Origin: CAZNQW01 sp964575225
GTDB lineage: Bacteria > Chloroflexota > Anaerolineae > JAAYZQ01
Length of the DNA stretch: 26,164 nucleotides
Reading direction: 5' to 3'
Assembly: GCA_964575225.1 (NCBI GenBank)
Contig: CAZNQW010000024.1
Coordinates: 1 to 26,164 of the forward strand
Part shown: positions 16,465-23,717 of the stretch, piece after piece
How positions within the stretch are numbered: the first letter of the stretch is position 1
Layout: each line of letters opens with the position of its first letter
Position numbers and translations under genes: made by a program
Notes under the pieces: generated by a model
Told to the model about the DNA's origin: nothing
The model's database searches: none
What the model saw: only the letters and a program-made list of their open reading frames with translations

Positions 16465-17219
16465 CGTTTGGGCCGGTGACCTTTGATGCCGACCTGGTGG
16501 CCTTTGACAAGGACGGCACGCTGATCGCTTTCGACGCGATGTGGAACTGCCTGGCAGAGTTCTGGGTGGAGCACCTCACGACCGGCGCGGGCGACCGGAC
16601 CTTGCGGGAGGATCTCTATCGTTCGATGGGCTACGATAGGCCGCAGCGCAAGGCCGATCCGCAGGGGCCGCTGGCCATTGCCACCACGGGTCAACTCGAG
16701 ACCATTGCTGCCGTTACCCTCTATCGCTCTGGGCTGGGCTGGCCCGAAGCCGCCGACCGAGCTGAGCAGGCCTTTCGGGCTGGGGCCAGGCTGCCTCTGG
16801 CCGATCTGATCCAGCCTACCGGGGATATTGCCGCGCTCTTTTCCGGTCTCCAGGCGGCGGGGGTGCGGGTAGCCGTGGTGACCACCGACCACCGCGCCGA
16901 AACCCTGGAGACGATGCGTATCCTGGGGGTTTCCCGCTGGGTGGACCATCTCATCTGTGGCGATGACGGGTTCCCGGCCAAGCCGGCGCCCGAAATGGTG
17001 CTGGCAGCCTGCGAGCGGCTGGGGATCGAACCCGCTCGAACGGCCGTGGTGGGGGATACGCTAGGCGACTTGTTGATGGGGGAGCGGGCGGGCGTGGGCC
17101 TGCGCGTGGCTGTGCTCACCGGGGCGGGCAGGGCCGGGCAGTTGTCCCTTCACGCCGATGCCGTGTTGGCTTCGATCGACGAGATCGCCGTCGGTGCGGC
17201 CGTCGCCCATCCGGACTGA
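16452..17219 (+). CDS. HAD-superfamily hydrolase (phosphoglycolate phosphatase-like)
   Basis: This 255-aa HAD phosphatase has motif I DKDGTL (Asp19 nucleophile, Asp21 acid/base), motif II VVTTDHRAE, a Lys in FPAKPAPEMV, and motif IV VVGDTLGDLLMGERAG. A helical cap lies between about residues 28 and 110. The ATG at 16452 lies inside the end of the PHP gene and has GGAGGAGG (16437-16444) at ideal spacing; the frame is open far upstream only because of GC-rich bias. Together with the overlapping PHP gene it forms a phosphatase pair, translated in a coupled manner, whose substrate cannot be inferred. Confidence 0.88.
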   Translation: MAVLTFGPVTFDADLVAFDKDGTLIAFDAMWNCLAEFWVEHLTTGAGDRTLREDLYRSMGYDRPQRKADPQGPLAIATTGQLETIAAVTLYRSGLGWPEAADRAEQAFRAGARLPLADLIQPTGDIAALFSGLQAAGVRVAVVTTDHRAETLETMRILGVSRWVDHLICGDDGFPAKPAPEMVLAACERLGIEPARTAVVGDTLGDLLMGERAGVGLRVAVLTGAGRAGQLSLHADAVLASIDEIAVGAAVAHPD

Positions 17220-17315
17220 GCGCAGGCATCGTGGACGTTTGCGCCGGAATGTGTAGGGACGGGTACTGCTCGGCGCCCTCGTCCCTTCTGCTCAACGTCC
17301 CCATCCCTTTTGCTC

Positions 17316-17338
17316 GGCGTCCCCGTCTCGGGGGCGCC
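17316..17338. terminator. GC-rich hairpin copy 1, bidirectional terminator candidate
   Basis: GGCGTCCCCG (17316-17325) pairs with CGGGGGCGCC (17329-17338) around the 3-nt loop TCT, with one G-U pair. It lies about 97 nt after the HAD stop. It is part of a 28-nt direct repeat shared with the hairpin at 17425-17447. Confidence 0.6.
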
Positions 17339-17424
17339 TCTTGTATCATGGGGCCACGTGCGGGCGCGGCGGGGGTAAGGGCGCCCGCGAGGGACGCCCC
17401 TACCAAACGCACTCTCAGCTGCTC

Positions 17425-17447
17425 GGCGCCCCCGCCACGGGGGCGCC
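17425..17447. terminator. GC-rich hairpin copy 2, bidirectional terminator candidate
   Basis: GGCGCCCCCG (17425-17434) and CGGGGGCGCC (17438-17447) form a perfect 10-bp stem with a CCA loop. It sits 31 nt beyond the stop codon of the - strand aldehyde ferredoxin oxidoreductase gene and so probably ends that operon. No U-tract is visible on either strand. Confidence 0.6.
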
Positions 17448-17477
17448 TACAGACCGGCGATGTTCGATAGAGTGCCC

Positions 17478-19352
17478 TTACTCCACGAGCCAGGACAGCC
17501 CCAGCTCCTCCAGTTTTGCCCGCGTCGGGTGGCCTTCGGCATCCCAGCCGCACAGGGCATAATAGGTTGAGCGAGAAGACTCAAACTCTTCGATTGTGTA
17601 CCGCAACCCATCGGTGGGCCCGCCTTTGAGCGGCTGGAGCAACTTGTCGGGAAGGCGGTCATCGGCGCTGGTGAACCCTTCGCGGGCGTTAAAGGCCTGC
17701 ATCATGTTCGCCGATCGTTCGCCGACCTTGATCAGCTCCCACAGGGAGAAATCCCATCCGGTGACCGCTCGGATCATCTCCACCAACTGCCCGGGCCCAT
17801 AGAGCTGATAGGACGGCCCCCAGACGAACATGCAGACGCCGGCACAGTCCAGAGAGTGATAGAGCCACTGGGTGTAGGCCGTAAAGCGCACCTTTTCGGC
17901 GTTCATCACGCCGATGGGCTGGGGGTTGAGGAGTCCCAACTCGGAGATGCGGTCGGACAACTCGGTGTAACTGGGATCGTGTTCCACCGTCATGTGGTCG
18001 GCCCCGGCGGCGTTGACGGCATAGTGGAGGCCCAGCAGTCGTTTGACGCGGGGCATGTGGGCCGGAAGTGGATTGCCCTTGCACGCCACCGCCAGCGCCT
18101 CTGCCTTGGGGCCCAGCTTTTTGGCGGCTTCGGTCATGCCGTCGGCCAAAAATTCGCCAAACCCCTCTCGCTTGCCAATCAGCTCGGTCAGCTTGACCAT
18201 GGCCTCGGCATTCCCCCAGGTCAGTTCCAGCCCGCCGGTATCCTCGGTGGTGATCAACCCGTGCTCAAAGCAGTCCATCGCCCAGGCGATCATCACGCCC
18301 GTGGAAATGGTGTCCAGGCCATACATGTTGCACAGTTCGTTGCCCTTGGAAATGGCAGCCAGGTTGTCCACATTGCAGCAGGACCCCAAGGTGGCGACCG
18401 TCTCATACTCGGGTCCGCCGTACAGCGGGTCGACCTGGTAGGGCCCCTCGGTGATCTCGACGACCCGCTTGCAGCGGACGATACAGGCAAAGCAGGTGTC
18501 TCTCTCCTTGAGGATGGTCTGGGTCATCACCTGGCCCGATATGGCCTCGTAGCCATCAAAGACGCCCGAGTCAAAGTTGTGGGTGGGCAACCCGCCATCG
18601 GCTTGCATATAGGGCACGTCGCCCGCTGTGCCGTCCAGGTGGTAGCCATAGACCACCGATTCCTCAAGGTGATCCTTGCCCCACCTGGCCAGTTTTTTGA
18701 GCGCCTCTCGATCGGCTACGTCCGGGCTGCCCTTGCCACGGACGGCAATGGCCTTCAGGTTCTTGGAGCCCATCACGGCGCCCATTCCCGTTCGGCCATT
18801 GGCCCGGTTGGCCATGTTGATTACACAAGCATAGCTCACCATCTTTTCGCCGGCCGGGCCGATCTGCAGGACTTCGACCTTGGTGTCGTCGAGTTCCTGG
18901 CGGATGGCCTTTTCGACCTCGCCGGTGACCTTGCCCCAAAGGTGGGACGCATCGCGCAACTCGGCCTTGCCCTCGTGTACCCAAAGGTACACCGGTTTCT
19001 CGGCCTTGCCGCGGATGATGAATGCGTCAAAGCCGGCGGCCTTGGCTTGCGCCGGCCAAAAGCCACCGCCCTCAGAATCGCCCATTCCCTTGGTGACAGG
19101 CGATTTGGCGTTGATCACGACCCGGCTCTGGCCCGAGATCGGCGCGCCGGTGAGCACGCTGAGGGACACAGCCAGTACATTTTCGGGGCCAAGGGGATCG
19201 GCCCCAGGCGGAACCTCTTTCAGCAGATAGTAGGTCCCGAACCCTTTCCCGCCCAGGTATGTGCGGTAAAAAACATCGGGCGGCTCTTCTACGGTAATTG
19301 TACTGGTCGTCAGATCCACGTGCAGGATCTTGCCATTGTATCCATTGGGCAT
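17478..19352 (-). CDS. aor: Tungsten-containing aldehyde ferredoxin oxidoreductase
   Basis: This 624-aa cytoplasmic enzyme oxidises aldehydes to carboxylic acids with ferredoxin, or runs in reverse, using a tungsto-bispterin and one [4Fe-4S] cluster. The N-terminal AFOR domain contains YLGGKGFGTYYLL and GPENVL, and NRANGRTGMGAVMGSKNLKAIAVRG binds the pterin. Cluster ligands are Cys287, Cys290 and Cys294 (CFACIVRC), with Cys507 in DCAGVC. NMYGLDTISTG is the second pterin-side motif. Length is normal. AAGGAG at 19362-19367 directly abuts the upstream ATG (19361) but lies 9 nt before the ATG at 19352, so the shorter start is chosen. It is the last gene of the - strand ADH/MoaD/AOR group. Confidence 0.95.
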   Translation of the reverse strand: MPNGYNGKILHVDLTTSTITVEEPPDVFYRTYLGGKGFGTYYLLKEVPPGADPLGPENVLAVSLSVLTGAPISGQSRVVINAKSPVTKGMGDSEGGGFWPAQAKAAGFDAFIIRGKAEKPVYLWVHEGKAELRDASHLWGKVTGEVEKAIRQELDDTKVEVLQIGPAGEKMVSYACVINMANRANGRTGMGAVMGSKNLKAIAVRGKGSPDVADREALKKLARWGKDHLEESVVYGYHLDGTAGDVPYMQADGGLPTHNFDSGVFDGYEAISGQVMTQTILKERDTCFACIVRCKRVVEITEGPYQVDPLYGGPEYETVATLGSCCNVDNLAAISKGNELCNMYGLDTISTGVMIAWAMDCFEHGLITTEDTGGLELTWGNAEAMVKLTELIGKREGFGEFLADGMTEAAKKLGPKAEALAVACKGNPLPAHMPRVKRLLGLHYAVNAAGADHMTVEHDPSYTELSDRISELGLLNPQPIGVMNAEKVRFTAYTQWLYHSLDCAGVCMFVWGPSYQLYGPGQLVEMIRAVTGWDFSLWELIKVGERSANMMQAFNAREGFTSADDRLPDKLLQPLKGGPTDGLRYTIEEFESSRSTYYALCGWDAEGHPTRAKLEELGLSWLVE

Positions 19353-19361
19353 ATTGTCCAT

Positions 19362-19367
19362 CTCCTT
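19362..19367 (-). promoter_or_regulatory. Ribosome binding site choosing the AOR start at 19352
   Basis: AAGGAG on the - strand ends directly at the ATG at 19361, leaving no spacer, but gives a 9-nt spacer to the ATG at 19352. This favours the start three codons downstream. Confidence 0.7.
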
Positions 19368-19479
19368 GGAATATTGTCAGCCACTTGAACAAACACCGAA
19401 CCGAAACGGTAGTGTTATATGTGATACAAGTTGATGGGATTCTTTTGTGGGGGCCTGCCGCGGCCTTGTGCCGGGATCT

Positions 19480-19719
19480 TTAGCCGCCGCCGGCCGGCGC
19501 AAACAGGGACACCGAATCCCCTTCCGCCAGGGTCCGATCCAGGTTGGGTTCAATCACCCCGTTCACAGCAATGGGGTAGGGGCGCGGGAGGCCCAACGCT
19601 CCGAACACCTCTCCCAACGTGCTGCCCTCAGGCAGCTCCAGTTCCGTTTTGCCTCCCATTTCGGGGGGAAGAAGGAGCTGGAGCCGGTTGTACAATCGGA
19701 CCGAAACCCGAATTCCCAC
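19480..19719 (-). CDS. MoaD/ThiS-family ubiquitin-like sulfur carrier
   Basis: This small protein (79 aa from the GTG at 19719) has the beta-grasp pattern of MoaD: RVSVRLYNRLQLLLPPE, then LELPEGSTLGEVFGALGL, AVNGVIEPNLDRTLAEGDSVSLFAPAGGG, ending in the Gly-Gly that is adenylated and thiocarboxylated. MoaD supplies dithiolene sulfur for molybdopterin/tungstopterin. Its place between a dehydrogenase and a tungsten AOR suggests a cofactor-dedicated copy, a known AOR neighbourhood. The frame is open to a TTG at 19815, giving 111 aa, but GGGAG at 19729-19733 lies 9 nt before the GTG and the extra 32 codons are mostly a large inverted repeat. No MoeB-like activating enzyme is in the window. Confidence 0.88.
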   Translation of the reverse strand: MGIRVSVRLYNRLQLLLPPEMGGKTELELPEGSTLGEVFGALGLPRPYPIAVNGVIEPNLDRTLAEGDSVSLFAPAGGG

Positions 19720-19744
19720 GCCAGACGCTCCCTGAAAACGTTCT

Positions 19745-19805
19745 GCAAGGGCGATAGCGCCCATGGCCGCGTACCAGCCGCGTTCCAGGAGCGCTATCGC
19801 CTTGC
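19745..19805 (-). promoter_or_regulatory. Large imperfect inverted repeat upstream of the moaD-like start
   Basis: On the + strand, GCAAGGGCGATAGCGC (19745-19760) and GCGCTATCGCCTTGC (19791-19805) are complementary over 15 pairs with one bulged G, around a 30-nt loop. In the - strand transcript this hairpin lies between the alcohol dehydrogenase stop (19855) and the GTG start (19719) of the moaD-like gene. It could tune translation or mRNA stability. It did not match a molybdenum/tungsten-cofactor riboswitch in any way I could verify. Confidence 0.55.
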
Positions 19806-19854
19806 CAAGGGTCAATCCCGGCCCCGCGAGACGCCAGGCACCGGGTAGATCAGG

Positions 19855-21015
19855 CTAGAAGCAGCTTTCATAGATGGCGACGTACCCCTCTTTGGTAATG
19901 TCGCGAGGGTTGCCGATGGTCTGCGGGTCGTTAAAGGCCAGCTCGGCGAGCATGGGGATGTCTTCCTTCGGGATGCCCATTTCGGGCAGGGTCGGGATGT
20001 TGACATCTTCCGTAAGCCGGGCCACGGCTTCGACGGCCAGCTCGGCCGCATCCCACACGCTGAGCCCCCAGGTGTTTTCCCCCATGGCCTGGGCGATCCG
20101 GGCGTATTTGTACGGCTCGCCCATATAGTTGTAGGCCATGACCGGCGCCAGCAGGGCGGCGGTTAGCTCGCCGTGGGGCAGGTTGTACACGCCACCGGCC
20201 GTCTGGCTCATGGCATGGACCGCGCCGGCGCTTTCGGTGCCATAGCTCATGCCGGCGAGCATGGCCGCCATCGACATCTTGTAGCGCGCCTCGATATTGC
20301 TCCCCTGGGCATAGGCCAGGCGCAGCCACTGGGCGCACGTTTCGATGGCCCACAGGGCCACGGCATCGGGCCAGGGCTGCGCATAGCCGCAGGTGTAGCA
20401 CTCGATGGCGTGGGTCAGGGCGTCCATGCCGGTGCCTGCCGTCACCCGGGGCGGCATACCGACGGTCAGTTGCGGGTCGATCAGGGCCACGTGGGCGGCG
20501 ATGAGGCCGGTGCCGCCGACGTTGTATTTGATCTTGCGTTTGGGATCGGTGATGACGGCCCACAGGGTCACTTCGCTGCCGGTGCCGGCTGTGGTGGGCA
20601 CGGCGATCATGGGCGGGATTCGCTTCTTGATCGGCTGGGGATCGGCCCATTCATACTCCAGGATCGAGCCGCCGTTTTCCGCCACGACGCCGATGGACTT
20701 GGCGGTGTCCATGGGGCTGCCGCCGCCAAAGCCGATGAGGCCGTCGCAGCCTTCGGCCACATACACAGCAGCCGCATCGTCCACGAGCTTGATATCGGGG
20801 TTGGGCACCACGCCATCCATGAGCACAAAGTCGACGTTGCCGGCCTTCAGACTCTTGATGGCCTCGTCCACCAGGCCGGCATTGACCAACCCCTTGTCGG
20901 TTACGAGCATGGGGCGCTTGCTGCCCAGGTCCTTGATCTGGTCGGCCAGGAGTTCGATAGCGCCAGGGGCGTGCTTGACGACGGTGGGTACTTCGAAGGA
21001 ACGCAGGTTAATCAT
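19855..21015 (-). CDS. Iron-containing (group III) alcohol dehydrogenase
   Basis: This 386-aa NAD(P)-dependent enzyme interconverts alcohols and aldehydes. Family motifs are FGGGSPMDTAKSIG (about residues 96-109), PTTAGTGSEVT (140-150), GMDALTHAIE with metal ligands Asp198 and His202, and VHAMSQTAGGVYNLPHG with His267 and His281. The residue four after His267, normally a conserved His (His267 of E. coli FucO numbering), is Gln271 here. The ATG at 21015 has TAAGGAGAG upstream at good spacing. It is followed after 39-135 nt by the moaD-like gene and then AOR, so it probably works with AOR on the same aldehyde. It could equally belong to the related methanol/lactaldehyde/butanol dehydrogenases. 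Confidence 0.93.
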   Translation of the reverse strand: MINLRSFEVPTVVKHAPGAIELLADQIKDLGSKRPMLVTDKGLVNAGLVDEAIKSLKAGNVDFVLMDGVVPNPDIKLVDDAAAVYVAEGCDGLIGFGGGSPMDTAKSIGVVAENGGSILEYEWADPQPIKKRIPPMIAVPTTAGTGSEVTLWAVITDPKRKIKYNVGGTGLIAAHVALIDPQLTVGMPPRVTAGTGMDALTHAIECYTCGYAQPWPDAVALWAIETCAQWLRLAYAQGSNIEARYKMSMAAMLAGMSYGTESAGAVHAMSQTAGGVYNLPHGELTAALLAPVMAYNYMGEPYKYARIAQAMGENTWGLSVWDAAELAVEAVARLTEDVNIPTLPEMGIPKEDIPMLAELAFNDPQTIGNPRDITKEGYVAIYESCF

Positions 21016-21047
21016 TGGGTACTCTCCTTAGCGGAATTCATATAATA

Positions 21048-21806
21048 TCAGGTCCTTTGGACCTCTTCGACTTCTTCATACCAGCGCACCCGGGTTCCCA
21101 CCCGGGCCCGCATCTTCCAGGCCAGGGTTTTGGGCGCGTCGTCCATGGCCTTTTGCAGGCTGATGAGCCGCCGTTTGATGGTCTGTATCTCGCTGGCATC
21201 CAGACCGATCTCGGCTTCGTCGAGCAGGGTGCGCAGCTTTTGGGCCGTAAGGGAGAGGGTCGTATACAGGCCCCAATCTTTGGCGCACAGGTCGGCGATG
21301 ATGTCGGTGTTGATGGTGCTGGCATCGCCGGGCCCCACCTCGTGGTAGAGGAGAAGGGCCAGGAGATCGAGGGCATCCTTGCGGTTGAGCTGCACGATCT
21401 GGGCCTTGGAAAGGAACAATTCGGCCAGGGGGATGGTCAGGGGCTCGATGTGCAGCCGGTCGGCCAGGGGTAGGGTATGGCACATGGTGAAATCGCCGAT
21501 AAAGATATCGATCTGGCGCCCCCATTGCTCGTCGTACCAGAGTTGGCGGCGATCCCCACTCAGGGTGTTAAAGGTCTTGTTGGGGGTATAGCCCATGTCG
21601 GGCAAAAAGTCCAGCAGCTCTTTGGCGCCGGCCTTGTTGGTGACAAAGTCAATGTCGGGATATTTTCGCTCCAAGGAGGGATGCATGGGTTGGGGCGACT
21701 GGACTTTGATCGCCAACCCTCCCAAAAGGCGCAAGAAAATGTCCCGGGCCTGCGCCTGGGCAATCAGGCGATGCATCTCTGCTTCGAGTTCTGGTAGTGT
21801 GCTCAT
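21048..21806 (-). CDS. Nucleotidyltransferase-fold protein of unknown function
   Basis: This 252-aa soluble protein has the polymerase-beta-like nucleotidyltransferase pattern: LRLLGGLAI (Gly29-Gly30), DIDFV (Asp51, Asp53) and a third acidic strand QIDIFIG (Asp100). This is the triad needed for metal-dependent NMP transfer. The C-terminal half is helical (residues about 120-250), possibly a substrate-binding bundle; DLLALLLYHE lies near 145-154. Similarity is to the uncharacterised AbiEii/aminoglycoside-adenylyltransferase-like set, but no antitoxin gene is next to it and I cannot name a substrate. A perfect 30-bp palindrome sits just upstream. It precedes the alcohol dehydrogenase gene by 32 nt and could be co-transcribed with it. 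Confidence 0.7.
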   Translation of the reverse strand: MSTLPELEAEMHRLIAQAQARDIFLRLLGGLAIKVQSPQPMHPSLERKYPDIDFVTNKAGAKELLDFLPDMGYTPNKTFNTLSGDRRQLWYDEQWGRQIDIFIGDFTMCHTLPLADRLHIEPLTIPLAELFLSKAQIVQLNRKDALDLLALLLYHEVGPGDASTINTDIIADLCAKDWGLYTTLSLTAQKLRTLLDEAEIGLDASEIQTIKRRLISLQKAMDDAPKTLAWKMRARVGTRVRWYEEVEEVQRT

Positions 21807-21833
21807 GCACGATCCTTTCCTACCGTGACTTGT

Positions 21834-21863
21834 GAGAGGGGCAGAGGCGCCTCTGCCCCTCTC
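21834..21863. terminator. Perfect 30-bp palindrome after the APC permease gene
   Basis: GAGAGGGGCAGAGGC (21834-21848) is followed at once by its exact reverse complement (21849-21863). It lies 21 nt beyond the permease stop (- strand) and 27 nt before the nucleotidyltransferase start. As RNA it forms a very stable hairpin that may terminate or stabilise the permease transcript; no U-tract follows. Confidence 0.7.
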
Positions 21864-21884
21864 GATGTGGCCTGTGGGTCGATC

Positions 21885-23528
21885 CTACTCGACCGGAATC
21901 TCTTCGTAAATCTTGTCTACGTCAATGCCTTGTCGCCTGCGATAGGCTCTAAAACCGACGTAAATCAGCAGCGCCAGCAGGTACATGGACAGCATATAGA
22001 TGATCGAACTGGTGTTCGATAGGCCGATGCCGTACAGTGCGTTGGGGTCGATGAGCCACTGGTAGAGGAGAAAGATCAGGAAAGCGGCAAAGATCACCCC
22101 GGCAACGGTGATGAGAGGGATGCCGGCGATCTTGTACTTGGCGATGGGTGACGCGTTGTACAGATCTCGCTTGACATAAGGTAGCAGAATGGCGGCAATG
22201 GTCGTGCCCAGATACATGACAGCGATGACCAGCGTCGAGCACAGGGTCAGGGTCTGGAAGTTAAAGACATTCCAGGCAAACAGCGCTGCCACCACCAGCG
22301 AGGGAACTACCATCAACAGCAGGGCATAGATGGGGGTCCGGGTGCGGGGCTCGACCTCGGCTACCTTCTCCGGCAGCAACCGGTCAAAGGCGGCGGCAAA
22401 GATGACGCGGGTCGAGCTGAGAAAGACCGTGCCCGACCAACCGAACCACCAGGCGCTCATGGCCAACACGACGATGAACTGGAGGATGCGGCTGGGCGTC
22501 ATAAAGACGGCCAGCAGCGCGGGATAGGGCCAAATGGGCAGGGGCGGGGCTTGGTCGGTGTAGCCCCAGCGAAAGTTCCACCAGGCGCCATTGGCGTTCA
22601 TGTACCAATCCCAGGTGATGGTCTTGTTGATGAGGAGGAAAAAGATCGCGCCCAGAACCGTGGTGACGATCAGGGCCCAGCCCATTCCCCAAAAGTTGCG
22701 CTTGAAATCGGTCGCGCCGCGAACCTCACCGTAGAGCGTGGCTCCCCAGTTGGGCCAGAGGTTGAAAAAGACCATATAAGGGATGGCCAAAAAGACAAGG
22801 CCCAGGGTGCCGCCCCACATGGGGTTGATGGCGCCGGCCTCCTGGCCCGCCACCTCAGTAGCCGTATAGACGTCGGCGCTGGCGCCAAAGAGGGCCGGGG
22901 CCTGTTCTTGCAGCCCTGCTTGGAAGGAAGCCTGATTGCCAAAGAGCAGGAAGGCAAAGACCACCAGCAAGCCGGCGATGGCGATATAAAAGCACCACTT
23001 TTGAATGCGCGAGTACCACTTCATGCCGATGGCGATGTAAAAGACGACGATGGCGCACAGGATCACGGATGCGACGAAATGGCCCAGGGACGTGCCGCTG
23101 AACCAGAGGGCCGCGTCTGTGGCGCCGAGGATGCCCAGCAGGGGCGTAAAGAACAGTTGGCGCAGCATGTCGGAATAGAGGGGCACCCAAAGCCAGAGGA
23201 TGAACCACCAGCCGGTGACGCCCAGCACAAACCCAATGCCGCCTCCCAGGATGCGGCTCTGCCAGACGTAATCGCCTCCGGCGCGGGGCATGACGGCGAT
23301 AAGGGCGGCATAGACCACGATTTCGAACATGATCAGCAGGCCGCTGATGAGGAGGGCGGGCAACATACCGCCCTCAAAATAATACATTTGGCTGAAACTA
23401 TAGAGCCCGAGCGTGACGAGGTTGATGGAGAAGAATGCGTAGATAAAGGCGTCAAAGACCGACCAGGCCCGGACCAAGCCGGTGGCTTTGCGCAGGAACA
23501 ATGTGGCACTTTGAGCCTTGGTGCTCAT
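21885..23528 (-). CDS. APC-superfamily amino acid/polyamine permease
   Basis: This 547-aa integral membrane protein has about twelve or more hydrophobic segments. The N-terminal half has the conserved APC start FDAFIYAFFSINLVTLGLYSF and then MPRAGGDYVWQSRILGGGIGFVLG, the Gly/Ala-rich early signature of the superfamily. A WFGWSGTVFLSSTRVIFAAAFDRLLPEKVAEVEPRTRTPIYALL stretch, split here only by description, is the typical helix-8 to helix-9 region. The extra-long loop with GASADVYTATEVAGQEAGAIN lies between mid-protein helices. The ATG has GGAAAGGAG (about 23536-23544 on the - strand) upstream. Substrate unknown. The neighbouring BCAA-type SBP on the same strand suggests amino acid uptake. Confidence 0.92.
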   Translation of the reverse strand: MSTKAQSATLFLRKATGLVRAWSVFDAFIYAFFSINLVTLGLYSFSQMYYFEGGMLPALLISGLLIMFEIVVYAALIAVMPRAGGDYVWQSRILGGGIGFVLGVTGWWFILWLWVPLYSDMLRQLFFTPLLGILGATDAALWFSGTSLGHFVASVILCAIVVFYIAIGMKWYSRIQKWCFYIAIAGLLVVFAFLLFGNQASFQAGLQEQAPALFGASADVYTATEVAGQEAGAINPMWGGTLGLVFLAIPYMVFFNLWPNWGATLYGEVRGATDFKRNFWGMGWALIVTTVLGAIFFLLINKTITWDWYMNANGAWWNFRWGYTDQAPPLPIWPYPALLAVFMTPSRILQFIVVLAMSAWWFGWSGTVFLSSTRVIFAAAFDRLLPEKVAEVEPRTRTPIYALLLMVVPSLVVAALFAWNVFNFQTLTLCSTLVIAVMYLGTTIAAILLPYVKRDLYNASPIAKYKIAGIPLITVAGVIFAAFLIFLLYQWLIDPNALYGIGLSNTSSIIYMLSMYLLALLIYVGFRAYRRRQGIDVDKIYEEIPVE

Positions 23529-23717
23529 GGGATGGTCTCCTTTCCTCCAAGTAGACGAACAGGGTTAAGGCTGCGCCGGGTGCTTCATTCAGGTCGCAAT
23601 GAGATCTGGATGAGAGCCCTCGGTTCAAGACTGAATTCGACAATCGCCTTTGCTGTCTCCTCCTTTCCAAGGTCTCTCCCTTGGCGTCCTACCCTGGCCC
23701 CTCCCTCGTCAGGCTGC

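Larger units (their letters stand above)
17255..17448. repeat. Cluster of GC-rich palindromic repeats in convergent intergenic region
   Basis: The 258-nt convergent gap holds several related elements. The 28-nt units at 17312-17339 and 17421-17448 agree at 25 of 28 positions. A partial GCTCGGCGCC unit lies at 17268-17277. AGGGACG (17255-17261) faces CGTCCCT (17280-17286). An imperfect inverted repeat GGTAAGGGCG (17374-17383) faces CGCCCCTACC (17395-17404). No ORF with gene-like features is seen. The pattern resembles dispersed REP-like elements. Confidence 0.7.

Noticed and set aside
17856..19388. 510-codon open frame on the + strand opposite the AOR gene
   Set aside because: The - strand encodes a full AOR with all cluster ligands and a good ribosome binding site. 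The + frame has no recognisable domain.
19745..19805. Molybdenum/tungsten cofactor riboswitch before moaD
   Set aside because: Only a long hairpin with a 30-nt loop is visible, and I cannot confirm the multi-stem conserved core of the Moco/Tuco motif by eye. It is kept as an unclassified structure.
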